Assembly (NCBI GenBank): GCA_947044405.1
Contig: CAMRHE010001103.1
Location: 125,001-189,000 of the forward strand
DNA: 64,000 nucleotides
From: Leptodactylus fallax
Taxonomy: Eukaryota; Chordata; Amphibia; Anura; Leptodactylidae
Direction: 5' to 3'
Made by a program: the position numbers and the translations under genes
The notes under the pieces: model-generated
What the model saw: only the letters and a program-made list of their open reading frames with translations
Database searches by the model: none
Told to the model about the DNA's origin: nothing
Shown here: one piece after another, positions 1 to 12,600 of the stretch
Layout of the letters: every line of letters begins with the position of its first letter
Numbering within the stretch: position 1 is the first letter of the stretch

Positions 1-300
1 TATAATGCCACCTAGTGGCCCCCACATTCTTTATAATGCCACCTAGTGGCCCCCACATTCTTTATAATGCCACCTAGTGGCCCCCACATTCTTTATAATG
101 CAACCTAGTGGCCCCCACATTCTTTATAATGCCACCTAGTGGCCCCCACGTGCTTTATAATGCCACCTAGTGGCCCCCACATTCTTTATAATGCCACCTA
201 GTGGCCCCCACATTCTTTATAATGCCACCTAGTGGCCCCCACATTCTTTATAATGCCACCCAGTGGCCCCCACATTCTTTATAATGCTACCCAGTTGTCA
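1..300. repeat. 31-bp minisatellite in an RNF20 intron
   Basis: About nine and a half near-identical 31-bp units run in from the left edge; the unit contains TGCCACCTAGTGGCCCCCAC and is separated by ACATTCTTTATAA. Only a few point differences are seen (for example at 102, 149-152 and 260), so the array is young or homogenised. Read on the minus strand each unit contains CCACTAGGTGGC, which fits the vertebrate CTCF core consensus. The array lies upstream of the first visible RNF20 exon, so it is probably intronic. Bases 301-486 are the rest of that intron. Confidence 0.95.
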
Positions 301-486
301 ATGTAAAACATTCCCAGGAGTGATGATGGAGGAACATTGCTCTTTTTTGGTCTATATATAACCACCTCTGTCCACCAGAATGCATCTCCTAAGTCTAATG
401 CTGCAGAGGAGTGTGCGGATCATGTCGCCCTTGTGTTTTTGGGGTGTGGGTTCTAAGTCCTGTCGGTTTTTGTTTCCTTTTCCTAG

Positions 487-604
487 GCGGGTCCAGGAGT
501 CCTTACGAGACATGAAGCTGCTCTTGGATATGTATCGCTCAGCACCCAAAGAGCAAAGGGACAAGGTGCAGCTGATGGCGGCAGAGAGGAAGAGCAAAGC
601 CGAG
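487..604 (+). CDS. RNF20: RNF20 coding exon (first visible)
   Basis: Acceptor TTTTCCTAG precedes the exon and GTAAG follows it. The first base completes a codon begun in the previous exon outside the window; 39 full codons follow, including [20 protein letters not shown], a highly conserved BRE1 coiled-coil stretch. Confidence 0.93.
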
Positions 605-3600
605 GTAAGATAGCAGGCCGTGAACGCCATGACACCTCGATCTGTATGTATGTATGGATAGATCGTCATATCTCCTGCATTCTGTTCTGTTAGCTGGAAG
701 AACTTCGCCAGCGGCATCGGGAGCTGGAGGAGAGAGAGCGCAGAGACAGCAAGAAGATGGCGGATGAGGACGCTTTACGGCGAATGAGGGCGGCAGAGGA
801 ACAGACGGAGGCCCTGCAGAAAAGACTGTCCACCGCCAAACAAGTGAGTGCAAGTCCAGGGACATGTAAGGCCGCATTCAACAATTGCACAAACTTTGTC
901 ACTTTTTGCCCTTTTCCGCTTCTCTCAGCACTTTTTAGCAGGAGGTAGTGGCGGGGTCTTTCACAGCCCAACAGACTTTGTATCCTTTACAGTAGCAGTA
1001 GGAGGTTGTTGCGCACAGAGAGATAAGATGCACCAAATTTATTAACAGAGGCCTTGTAATAAATTTACAAATTTGGCACATCTTAAGGTGGGTTCACATC
1101 TGTGTTGTTTGATCCGTCCTAGTAAACTGGCCTGAGTTCTGTAGGATATCTGTCCCAGTTCCTGACTGACGTACATTTGAATTCTGCTGCATGGGAGCAT
1201 GCCAGAATTATTAAAGCGGTTTTCCCACAAGACACCGCTCCATTCAGTTCAATGGGAGCACCGGAGATTCCCCGAAGTGCACTGCTCGGCTATCACTTTT
1301 TACAAATGTGGGCTTAGGTAGTGGTACCATGGCCTGACTTATTTATTTTAAGTCATGGCAGAAAGCTGGTGCGAGTCATGTAACACAAATCTGCGCCAAT
1401 TTCTGCCTGGTGTAGACTTCCATTCTGGGACCCGGACGTATGCCTGATTTGTTAAGAGGTCAGAGCCAGATAAACCTTGCACCACTTGGGATTTTATTAA
1501 GAATGGCACATAAAGTCCCTCCATTTTGTCTTGTTATAAACAGATCACAGGGAGCCCAAGCAAGCAGCTGTAATCTGTTGAAGGTCCTGGCAGCAAGTGT
1601 ACAGTTCCCCTACAGCGCCTCCACAAGGGATATCCGGCATTACATAGTTGCCTTTAAAATCAGTGAGCTGTTCATGTAATGCATAGACGAGTTGGGTTGT
1701 AAATGTTCACTACTCTGGTTAATAGCAAACAGTCCCATATCCAAGACCCTCCCCTAATAATTCAGAGTGATCAGATTTACATTGCAGAATTCCCTAAGTT
1801 GTTAGTAAGTATTGCTCTTTCCGACTGTTAGGAGGAGGAGGCTTTGCTGTCAGAAATGGACGTCACGGGCCAGGCATTTGAAGACATGCAGGAGCAGAAT
1901 ATCCGTCTGATGCAGCAGCTAAGAGAGAAGGATGACGCCAACTTCAAGCTGATGTCGGAACGGATCAAATCCAACCAGATCCATAAACTGCTGAAGGAGG
2001 AGAAGGAGGAGCTGGCGGATCAGCTGCTCACCCTGCGAACACAGGTGCTGTGAGATTAGGGCAATGGCACTAGATGGACATGGCAGATACACGAGCCATT
2101 GAGTCCTCTCTATAGAAGAGAACGAACCGGTCAGAACAAAGGCCGTGTATCCGAAACTCATCTCCAGCAGCTCCTGGCTCATCTGTAGCCAAGGAAAGTA
2201 CACCTTTCTCCACAACTTCAAGGGGCTCCTGGCAATGAGTTTGGGATTCATATCAAGCAGATTAAGCTTCAAAGAAATCTGCTGAACAGACCGACAGGCC
2301 TTGGATCTTGTGCTGTCTCATGCACCTCTTTATTTCAGGTGGACGCCCAGCTACAGGTTCTCCGGAAGCTGGAGGAGAAGGAGCATCTGTTACAGAGCAG
2401 CATAGCCACAGGGGAGAAGGAGCTGACTCTGCGCACGCAAACACTGGATCTCAGTAAGCGCAAGGTAACAACACTCTGCTCACTATATATCTTATTATAA
2501 AGTGGTTTTCCCATGAAGAGAAGACCTTTCACCTGCTCCACATTCATCCTGCGTGCAGCCAGGCTGAATGTGGGTGGGGCCGGTGGTGATCGGCGCTCTC
2601 ATTCACTGCAATGACACTAGTACTGGAAGGTCCTGCAGTCTTCTCTTTGTGGGAAAACCCCATTAATGACAAGTTATGTATGGTGACGACTAAGGTGCTC
2701 TACTCTGCTGTAGCTGCCTTTTTACTGGCTTTCGGGATCAGTCCTGTATGGGGTATTCTAATGGTGAGCAATGGAAGAACCTCCAATCCTGACTTATAAG
2801 CCCTTTAGATGCAGTGGTCAATGGCGACCACTAAGTGGTTTACTGATGGAGAGGATCACCTTGGTGTGCCCGATGGAGTGGGAGCTCAACCGCTGCTCGA
2901 GTGGTGGAGAAAGTCATGTCAGTAAGCCCTGTGGCATGATTGTGGGGGTGCCACTGGGTTACCATGACAGTCAGTAGCCTATGAAGAGCTCAGATCTTTG
3001 TTTTACACATTATTGGTGCCGGGATGGCATCTACAAAAGTCCCATAGAAGTAAATGGAGCATGTCCACACATGCGTACCACCACTGGATTCACATAGCAC
3101 AGTCCTGGGGGTCCCGGCAGTCTAACCCTCAACAGTCAGACATTTATCCTGTGAATAGTGGGTAAGTGCCTAAAGGGGGAAACCGTGCCCATGTGCCATC
3201 TTTCTCTGCTCCTCTCTCCAACTCTTGTCCATTAGTTTAACCACTTAACATTTCTGCCCGAGCAGGAAAAGGGCAGGGTGTACTGCAGAGGGAACACTTA
3301 CTAAAATGGCTCTAACTCCAGAAACACTAGGTCTAGGGCCCTGATCTTATTTTGAAGCCAAGAGTCTTACCTGTAGTCCCAGAGTTACCACTGGTTGAAG
3401 TGGGAGCTGTATATACTCGCAGCTCTCATTCCAGCCAGTGTGCGGGGGAACACCATGAACATTGTTTTTGATATCACCCCCTTTCCCCCACAATATCATT
3501 CAGAGAGCATATTGCCATTTAACCCCTTAGGTATTGTGGTCAGTATTGAGCTCAGCATCTAAGGCAGAAAAAGTTTTAGTAGTAATAATTAATGGAAAGA

Positions 3601-6600
3601 AAAAAAAAAAACTGACCTTATTTATTCTACACAATAAACTCCATCATCCCTAAAATTCAGATGCCAGAATAAACGTTTTCTGTTCATGTCACCTCTCAGA
3701 ATCAAAAATAATAAAAACTGATCACTGAAATAACTTGACAATGACCATTGTTTCTACGTGTGTATTATTTGAACAGCGCTTTGTAAAAACCTTAAAAAAA
3801 AAAGGCCTATCCCTATATCCTCCCCCCCCCCCCCCCAAAAAAAAAAAAAAAATATTCAGTACTTTAATAAAATTCTTAATGGAAAAAAAAATATTCAGTA
3901 CATTCTATCTACCCACAAAATACAAGGTCTCCTAAAGCTATATAGATTTACAATGTAAAAACGCAGGAACACAGAGGGAGGTAACATGTCACTGGTTTAA
4001 GGCTAAACTGTGTGAACTCTGGTGCCTTATGTGCATTTTAACCCTTTAGTGATTTAAGTGCCAGGAATATTTACCTGAGCCATAAATTCAAAATCTGCAA
4101 TAAAAAAAAAAACATTACTTCCTGACTGCTTTATACTTATATTGCTTCTCATGTCATGGTTAATAATGTTACTTTTGTAGGCAATGGATGCGTCACAGCA
4201 GGCCGAGGAGCTGCGGGTCCAGCTGGAGCTGTCCCAGAAAAAACTGCAAGACCTTCGAGTGGAGATTATAGAAAACAGCGCAAGCCGGGAGAAGGATGCG
4301 TTTAACTACAAGAGAGCACAGGTAAAGCAGAGTCATACTCATGTGTGACATATGTCTGAGGCCTAACCTGAGTAATGTCATCTCAAGCAGTCAGAAAAAT
4401 CATAAATGCCGATATCTGGGGGTCCCTGAGGTCTCCATAAGTGTCCCTCAGCTGCAGTGGAGAGGTGTCTGTCCTCACATATGGTGCTTTCTATTGAATT
4501 TTATTTGAGATATAGAAGGGGGCGCTGCGTGTGATGCTGCTCGTGTGACATAAAACAGGTACCAAGAAAGGGGCAAGTATTGTAAATTACCCGCGAGTTT
4601 TATGTCCTTTGCCTGCTGAAACCCCTCTGCATCGCTTCTTGTCCTTTCAGGAGGACATCTCCCGCCTTCGGAAGAAACTGGAATCTACCAAAAAGCCTGA
4701 TCTCGTACCGACCTGTGATAAAATCCTGATGGAAGAGATCAAAGAGTGCAAGGTAACAAATGGCCAGCACTGGATCAGTGCCCTCTGCTGCTGCATTCTT
4801 GTGACAGTGCCTCCTGCTTTATAGTTGTTACGATGACCCCTGGAGTTGCTGTGGTGTTCTCTTGTGTTGAATAGTTGTCTTAGTGCTCTGTACTTGTTAA
4901 GGTGACTTTATAACAACTATACAACAGCATGAGGCAACGTGTGTTACCTAGCTGTTATTGGTGCCCCCTGGGATACCTAGCTGTTATTGGTGCCCCCTGG
5001 GTTACCTAGCTGTTATTGGTGCCCCCTGGGTTACCTAGCTGTTATTGGTGCCCCCTGGGTTACCTAGCTGTTATTGGTGCCCCCTGGGTTACCTAGCTGT
5101 TATTGGTGCCCTCTGGGTTACCTAGCTGTTATTGGTGCCCCCTGGGTTACCTAGCTGTTATTAGTGCCCCCTGAGTTACCTAGCTGTTATTGGTGCCCTC
5201 TGGGTTACCTAGCTGTTATTGGTGCCCCCTGGGTTACCTAGCTGTTATTGGTGCCCTCTGGGGTTACCTAGCTGTTATTGGTGCCCCCTGCGTTACCTAG
5301 CTGTTATTGGTGCCCCCTGGGTTACCTAGCTGTTATTGGTGCCCCCTGGGTTACCTAGCTGTTATTGGTGCCCCCTGGGGTTACCTAGCTGTTATTGGTG
5401 TCCCCTGGGTTACCTAGCTGTTATTGGTGCCCCCTGGGATACCTAGCTGTTATTGGTGCCCCCTGGGTTACCTAGCTGTTATTGGTGCCCCCTGGGTTAC
5501 CTAGCTGTTATTGGTGCCCCCTGGGATACCTAGCTGTTATTGGTGCCCCCTGGGTTACCTAGCTGTTATTGGTGCCCCCTGGGTTACCTAGCTGTTATTG
5601 GTGCCCCCTGGGTTACCTAGCTGTTATTGGTGCCCCCTGGGTTACCTAGCTGTTATTGGTGCCCTCTGGGTTACCTAGCTGTTATTGGTGCCCCCTGGGT
5701 TACCTAGCTGTTATTGGTGCCCTCTGGGGTTACCTAGCTGTTATTGGTGCCCCCTGGGTTACCTAGCTGTTATTGGTGCCCTCTGCGTTACCTAGCTGTT
5801 ATTGGTGCCCCCTGGGTTACCTAGCTGTTATTGGTGCCCCCTGGGTTACCTAGCTGTTATTGGTGCCCCCTGGGTTACCTAGCTGTTATTGGTGCCCCCT
5901 GGGTTACCTAGCTGTTATTGGTGCCCCCTGGGTTACCTAGCTGTTATTGGTGCCCCCTGGGTTACCTAGCTGTTATTGGTGCCCTCTGGGGTTACCTAGC
6001 TGTTATTGGTGCCCCCTGGGTTACCTAGCTGTTATTGGTGCCCCCTGGGTTACCTAGCTGTTATTGGTGCCCCCAGGGTTACCTAGCTGTTATTGGTGCG
6101 CCCTCTGGGGTTACGTAGCTGTTATTGGTGCTCTCTGGGGTTACCTAACTGTTATTGGTGCCCCCTGGGTTACCTAGCTGTTATTGGTGCCCTCTAGGGT
6201 TACCTAGCTGTTATTGGTGCCTTCTAGGGTTACCTAGCTGTTATTGCTGCCCTCTGGAGTTACCTAGCTGTTATTGGTGTCCCCTGGGTTACCTAGCTGT
6301 TATTGGTGCCCTCTAGGGTTACCTAGCTGTTATTGGTGCCCCCTGGGTTACCTAGCTGTTGTTGGTGCTCTTTGGGGTTACCTGGCTGTTATTGGTGCCC
6401 TCTGAAGTTTCCTAGCTGTTATTGGTGCCCCCTGGGTTACCTAGCTCTTATTGGTGCCCCCTGCGTTACCTAGCTGTTATTGGTGCCCCCTGGGTTACCT
6501 AGCTGTTATTGGTGCCCTCTAGGGTTACCTAGCTGTTAATGTTGCCCTCTGGGTTACCTAGCTGTTATTGCTGCCCTCTGGGGTTACCTAGCTTTTATTG

Positions 6601-9600
6601 GTGCCCCCTGGGTTACCTAGCTGTTATTGGTGCCCCCTGGGTTACCTAGCTCTTATTGGTGTCCCCTGGGTTACCTAGCTGTTATTGGTGCCCTCTGGGG
6701 TTACCTAGCTGTTATTGGTGCCCTCTGGGGTTACCTAGCTGTTATTGGTGCCCCCTGGGTTACCTAGCTGTTAATGTTGCCCTCTGGGTTACCTAGCTGT
6801 TATTGGTGCCCCCTGGGTTACCTAGCTCTTATTGGTGCCCCCTGGGTTACCTAGCTGTTAATGTTGCCCTCTGGGTTACCTAGCTGTTATTGGTGCCCCC
6901 AGGGTTACCTAGCTGTTATTGGTGCCCCCTGGGTTACCTAGCTCTTATTGGTGCCCCCTGGGTTACCTAGCTGTTAATGTTGCCCTCTGGGTTACCTAGC
7001 TGTTATTGGTGCCCTCTGGGTTACCTAGCTGTTATTGGTGCCCTCTGGGGTTACCTAGCTGTTATTGGTGCCCTCTGGGTTACCTAGCTGTTATTGGTGC
7101 CCTCTGGGTTATCTAGCTGTTATTGGTGCCCTCTGGGTTACCTAGCTGTTAATGTTGCCCTCTGGGTTACCTAGCTGTTATTGGTGCCCTCTGGGGGACC
7201 TAGCTGTTATTGGTGCCCTCTGGGGTTACCTAGCTGTTATTGGTGCCCCTGGGTTACCTAGCTGTTATTGGTGCCCTCTGGGGTTACCTAGCTGTTATTG
7301 GTGCCCCCTGGGTTACCTAGATGTTATTTTGCCCTCTGGGTTACCTAGCTGTTAATGTGTGCCCTCTGGGTTACCTAGCTGTTATTGGTGTCCCCTGGGT
7401 TACCTAGCTGTTATTGCTGCCCCCTGGGTTACCTAGCTGTTATTGGTGCCCTCTGGGGTTACCTAGCTGTTATTGGTGCCCTCTGGGGTTACCTAGCTGT
7501 TATTGGTGCCCTCTGGGTTACCTAGCTGTTAATGTTGCCCTCTGGGTTACCTAGCTGTTATTGGTGCCCCCTGGGTTACCTAGCTGTTATTGCTGCCCTC
7601 TGGGGTTACCTAGCTGTTATTGGTGCCCCCTGGGTTACCTAGCTATTATTGGTGCCCCCTGGGTTACCTAGCTGTTATTGGTGCCCCCTGGGTTACCTAG
7701 CTGTTATTGGTGCCCTCTGGGTTACCTAGCTGTTATTGGTGCCCCCTGGGTTACCTAGCTGTTATTGGTGCCCCCTGGGTTACCTAGCTGTTATTAGTGC
7801 CCCCTGAGTTACCTAGCTGTTATTGGTGCCCCCTGGGTTACCTAGCTGTTATTGGTGCCCTCTGGGTTACCTAGCTGTTATTGGTGCCCCCTGGGTTACC
7901 TAGCTGTTATTGGTGTCCTCTGGGGTTACCTAGCTGTTATTGGTGCCCCCTGCGTTACCTAGCTGTTATTGGTGCCCCCTGGGTTACCTAGCTGTTATTG
8001 GTGCCCTCTAGGGTTACCTAGCTGTTATTGGTGCCCTCTAGGGTTACCTAGCTGTTATTGGTGCCCCCTGGGTTACCTAGGTGTTATTTGTGCCCCCTGG
8101 GTTACCTAGGTGTTATTTGTGCCCTCTGGGTTACCTAGCTGTTATTGGTGCCCTCTGGGTTACCTAGCTGTTATTGGTGCCCTCTGGGTTACCTAGCTGT
8201 TATTGGTGTCCTCTGGGTTACCTAGGTGTTATTGGTGCCCTCTGGGTTACCTAGCTGTTATTGGTGCCCTATGGGGTTACCTAGCTGTTATTGGTGCCCC
8301 CTGGGTTACCTAGCTGTTATTAGTGCCCCCTGAGTTACCTAGCTGTTATTGGTGCCCCCTGGGTTACCTAGCTGTTATTGGTGCCCCCTGGGTTACCTAG
8401 CTGTTATTGGTGCCCCTGGGTTACCTAGCTGTTATTGGTGCCCCCTGGGTTACCTAGCTGTTATTGGTGCCCCCTGGGTTACCTAGCTGTTATTAGTGCC
8501 CCCTGAGTTACCTAGCTGTTATTGGTGCCCTCTGCGTTACCTAGCTGTTATTGGTGCCCCCTGGGTTACCTAGCTGTTATTGGTGTCCTCTGGGGTTACC
8601 TAGCTGTTATTGGTGCCCCCTGGGTTACCTAGCTGTTATTGGTGCCCCCTGGGTTACCTAGCTGTTATTGGTGCCCTCTAGGGTTACCTAGCTGTTATTG
8701 GTGCCCTCTAGGGTTACCTAGCTGTTATTGGTGCCCCCTGGGTTACCTAGGTGTTATTTGTGCCCCCTGGGTTACCTAGGTGTTATTTGTGCCCTCTGGG
8801 TTACCTAGCTGTTATTGGTGCCCTCTGGGTTACCTAGCTGTTATTGGTGCCCTCTGGGTTACCTAGCTGTTATTGGTGCCCTCTGGGTTACCTAGCTGTT
8901 ATTGGTGCCCTCTGGGTTACCTAGCTGTTATTGGTGCCCCCTGGGTTACCTAGCTGTTATTGGTGCCCCCTGGGGTTACCTAGCTGTTATTGGTGCCCCC
9001 TGGGTTACCTAGCTGTTATTGGTGCCCCTGGGTTACCTGCTGGGGTTACCTAGCTGTTATTGGTGCCCCCTGGGTTACCTAGCTGTTATTGGTGCCCCCT
9101 GGGTTACCTAGCTGTTATTGGTGCCCCCTGGGTTACCTAGCTGTTATTGGTGCCCCCTGGGTTACCTAGCTGTTATTGGTGCCCCCTGGTTACCTAGGCT
9201 GGGTTACCTAGCTGTTATTGGTGCCCCCTGGGTTACCTAGCTGTTATTGGTGCCCCCTGGGGTTACCTAGCTGTTATTGGTGCCCCCTGGGTTACCTAGC
9301 TGTTATTGGTGCCCTCTGGGGTTACCTAGCTGTTATTGGTGCCCTCTGGGGTTACCTAGCTGTTATTGGTGCCCCCTGGGTTACCTAGCTGTTATTGGTG
9401 CCCCCTGGGTTACCTAGCTGTTATTGGTGCCCCCTGGGTTACCTAGCTGTTATTGGTGCCCTCTGGGTTACCTAGCTGTTATTGGTGCCCTCTGGGTTAC
9501 CTAGCTGTTATTGGTGCCCTCTGGGTTACCTAGCTGTTATTGGTGCCCCCTGGGTTACCTAGCTGTTATTGGTGCCCTCTGGGTTACCTAGCTGTTATTG

Positions 9601-12600
9601 GTGCCCTCTGGGGTTACCTAGCTGTTATTGGTGCCCCCTGGGTTACCTAGCTGTTATTGGTGCCCTCTGGGGTTACCTAGCTGTTATTGGTGCCCCCTGG
9701 GTTACCTAGCTGTTATTGGTGCCCTCTGGGTTACCTAGCTGTTATTGGTGCCCTCTGGGGTTACCTAGCTGTTATTGGTGCCCCCTGGGTTACCTAGCTG
9801 TTATTGGTGCCCCTGCCCCCTGGGTTACCTAGCTGTTATTGGTGCCCCCTGGGGTTACCTAGCTGTTATTGGTGCCCCCTGGGTTACCTAGCTGTTATTG
9901 GTGCCCCCTGGGGTTACCTAGCTGTTATTGGTGCCCCCTGGGGTTACCTAGCTGTTATTGGTGCCCGGCCTAGCGTAGGTGCCCCCGGGTTACCTAGCTG
10001 TTATTGGTGCCCCCTGGGTTACCTAGCTGTTATTGGTGCCCCCTGGGTTACCTAGCTGTTATTGGTGCCCCCTGGGTTACCTAGCTGTTATTGGTGCCCT
10101 CTGGGTTACCTAGCTGTTATTGGTGCCCCCTGGGTTACCTAGCTGTTATCCTCGGGCGTGCCCTCTGGGTTACCTAGCTGTTATTGGTGCCCTCTGGGTT
10201 ACCTAGCTGTTATTGGTGCCCTCTGGGGTTACCTAGCTGTTATTGGTGCCCTCTGGGTTACCTAGCTGTTATTGGTGCCCTCTGGGTTACCTAGCTGTTA
10301 TTGGTGCCCTCTGGGTTACCTAGCTGTTATTGGTGCCCTCTGGGTTACCTAGCTGTTATTGGTGCCCTCTGGGTTACCTAGCTGTTATTGGTGCCGCGGC
10401 GCCTGGGTTACCTAGCTGTTATTGGTGCCCCCTGGGTTACCTAGCTGTTATTGGTGCCCCCTGGGTTACCTAGCTGTTATTGGTGCCCCCTGGGTTACCT
10501 AGCTGTTATTGGTGCCCCCTGGGTTACCTAGCTGTTATTGGTGCCCCCTGGGGTTACCTAGCTGTTATTGGTGCCCCCTGGGTTACCTAGCTGTTATTGG
10601 TGCCCCCTGGGTTACCTAGCTGTTATTGGTGCCCCCTGGGTTACCTAGTGCCCCCCTGGGTTACCTAGCTGTTATTGGTGCCCCCTGGGTTACCTAGCTG
10701 TTATTGGTGCCCTCTGGGTTACCTAGCTGTTATTGGTGCCCCCTGGGTTACCTAGCTGTTATTGGTGCCCCCTGGGTTACCTAGCTGTTATTGGTGTGCC
10801 CCTGGGTTACCTAGCTGTTATTGGTGCCCTCTGGGTTACCTAGCTGTTATTGGTGCCCCCTGGGTTACCTAGCTGTTATTGGTGCCCCCTGGGTTACCTA
10901 GCTGTTATTGGTGCCCTCTGGGTTACCTAGCTGTTATTGGTGCCCTCTGGGTTACCTAGCTGTTATTGGTGCCCTCTGGGGTTACCTAGCTGTTATTGGT
11001 GCCCTCTGGGGTTACCTAGCTGTTATTGGTGCCCCCTGGGTTACCTAGCTGTTATTGGTGCCCCCTGGGTTACCTAGCTGTTATTGGTGCCCTCTGGGTT
11101 ACCTAGCTGTTATTGGTGCCCTCTGGGGTTACCTAGCTGTTATTGGTGCCCCCTGGGGTTACCTAGCTGTTATTGGTGCCCCCTGGGTTACCTAGCTGTT
11201 ATTGGTGCCCTCTGGGTTACCTAGCTGTTATTGGTGCCCCCTGGGTTACCTAGCTGTTATTGGTGCCCTCTGGGGTTACCTAGCTGTTATTGGTGCCCCC
11301 TGGGTTACCTAGCTGTTATTGGTGCCCCCTGGGGTTACCTAGCTGTTATTGGTGCCCCCTGGGTTACCTAGCTGTTATTGGTGCCCCCTGGGTTACCTAG
11401 CTGTTATTGGTGCCCCCTGGGTTACCTAGCTGTTATTGGTGCCCTCTGGGGTTACCTAGCTGTTATTGGTGCCCCCTGGGGTTACCTAGCTGTTATTGGT
11501 GCCCTCTGGGTTACCTAGCTGTTATTGGTGCCCCCTGGGTTACCTAGCTGTTATTGGTGCCCCCTGGGTTACCTAGCTGTTATTGGTGCCCCCTGGGTTA
11601 CCTAGCTGTTATTGGTGCCCTCTGGGTTACCTAGCTGTTATTGGTGCCCTCTGGGTTACCTAGCTGTTATTGGTGCCCTCTGGGTTACCTAGCTGTTATT
11701 GGTGCCCCCTGGGTTACCTAGCTGTTATTGGTGCCCTCTGGGTTACCTAGCTGTTATTGGTGCCCTCTGGGGTTACCTAGCTGTTATTGGTGCCCCCTGG
11801 GTTACCTAGCTGTTATTGGTGCCCTCTGGGGTTACCTAGCTGTTATTGGTGCCCCCTGGGTTACCTAGCTGTTATTGGTGCCCCCTGGTACTAGTGTTTG
11901 GTGCCCTCTGGGTTACCTAGCTGTTATTGGTGCCCCCTGGGGTTACCTAGCTGTTATTGGTGCCCCCTGGGTTACCTAGCTGTTATTGGTGCCCCCTGGG
12001 TTACCTAGCTGTTATTGGTGCCCCCTGGGTTACCTAGCTGTTATTGGTGCCCCCTGGGTTACCTAGCTGTTATTGGTGCCCCCTGGGGTTACCTAGCTGT
12101 TATTGGTGCCCTCTGGGTTACCTAGCTGTTATTGGTGCCCCCTGGGTTACCTAGCTGTTATTGGTGCCCTCTGGGTTACCTAGCTGTTATTGGTGCCCCC
12201 TGGGGTTACCTAGCTGTTATTGGTGCCCCCTGGGTTACCTAGCTGTTATTGGTGCCCCCTGGGTTACCTAGCTGTTATTGGTGCCCCCTGGGTTACCTAG
12301 CTGTTATTGGCCCCTGGTGCCCCCTGGGTTACCTAGCTGTTATTGGTGCCCCCTGGGTTACCTAGCTGTTATTGGTGCCCCCTGGGTTACCTAGCTGTTA
12401 TTGGTGCCCTCTGGGGTTACCTAGCTGTTATTGGTGCCCTCTGGGTTACCTAGCTGTTATTGGTGCCCCCTGGGTTACCAGGGTTATTTGTGCCCCCTGG
12501 GTTACCTAGGTGTTATTGGTGCCCTCTGGGTTACCTAGCTGTTATTGGTGCCCTCTGGGTTACCTAGCTGTTATTGGTGCCCTCTGGGTTACGGGCGGGC

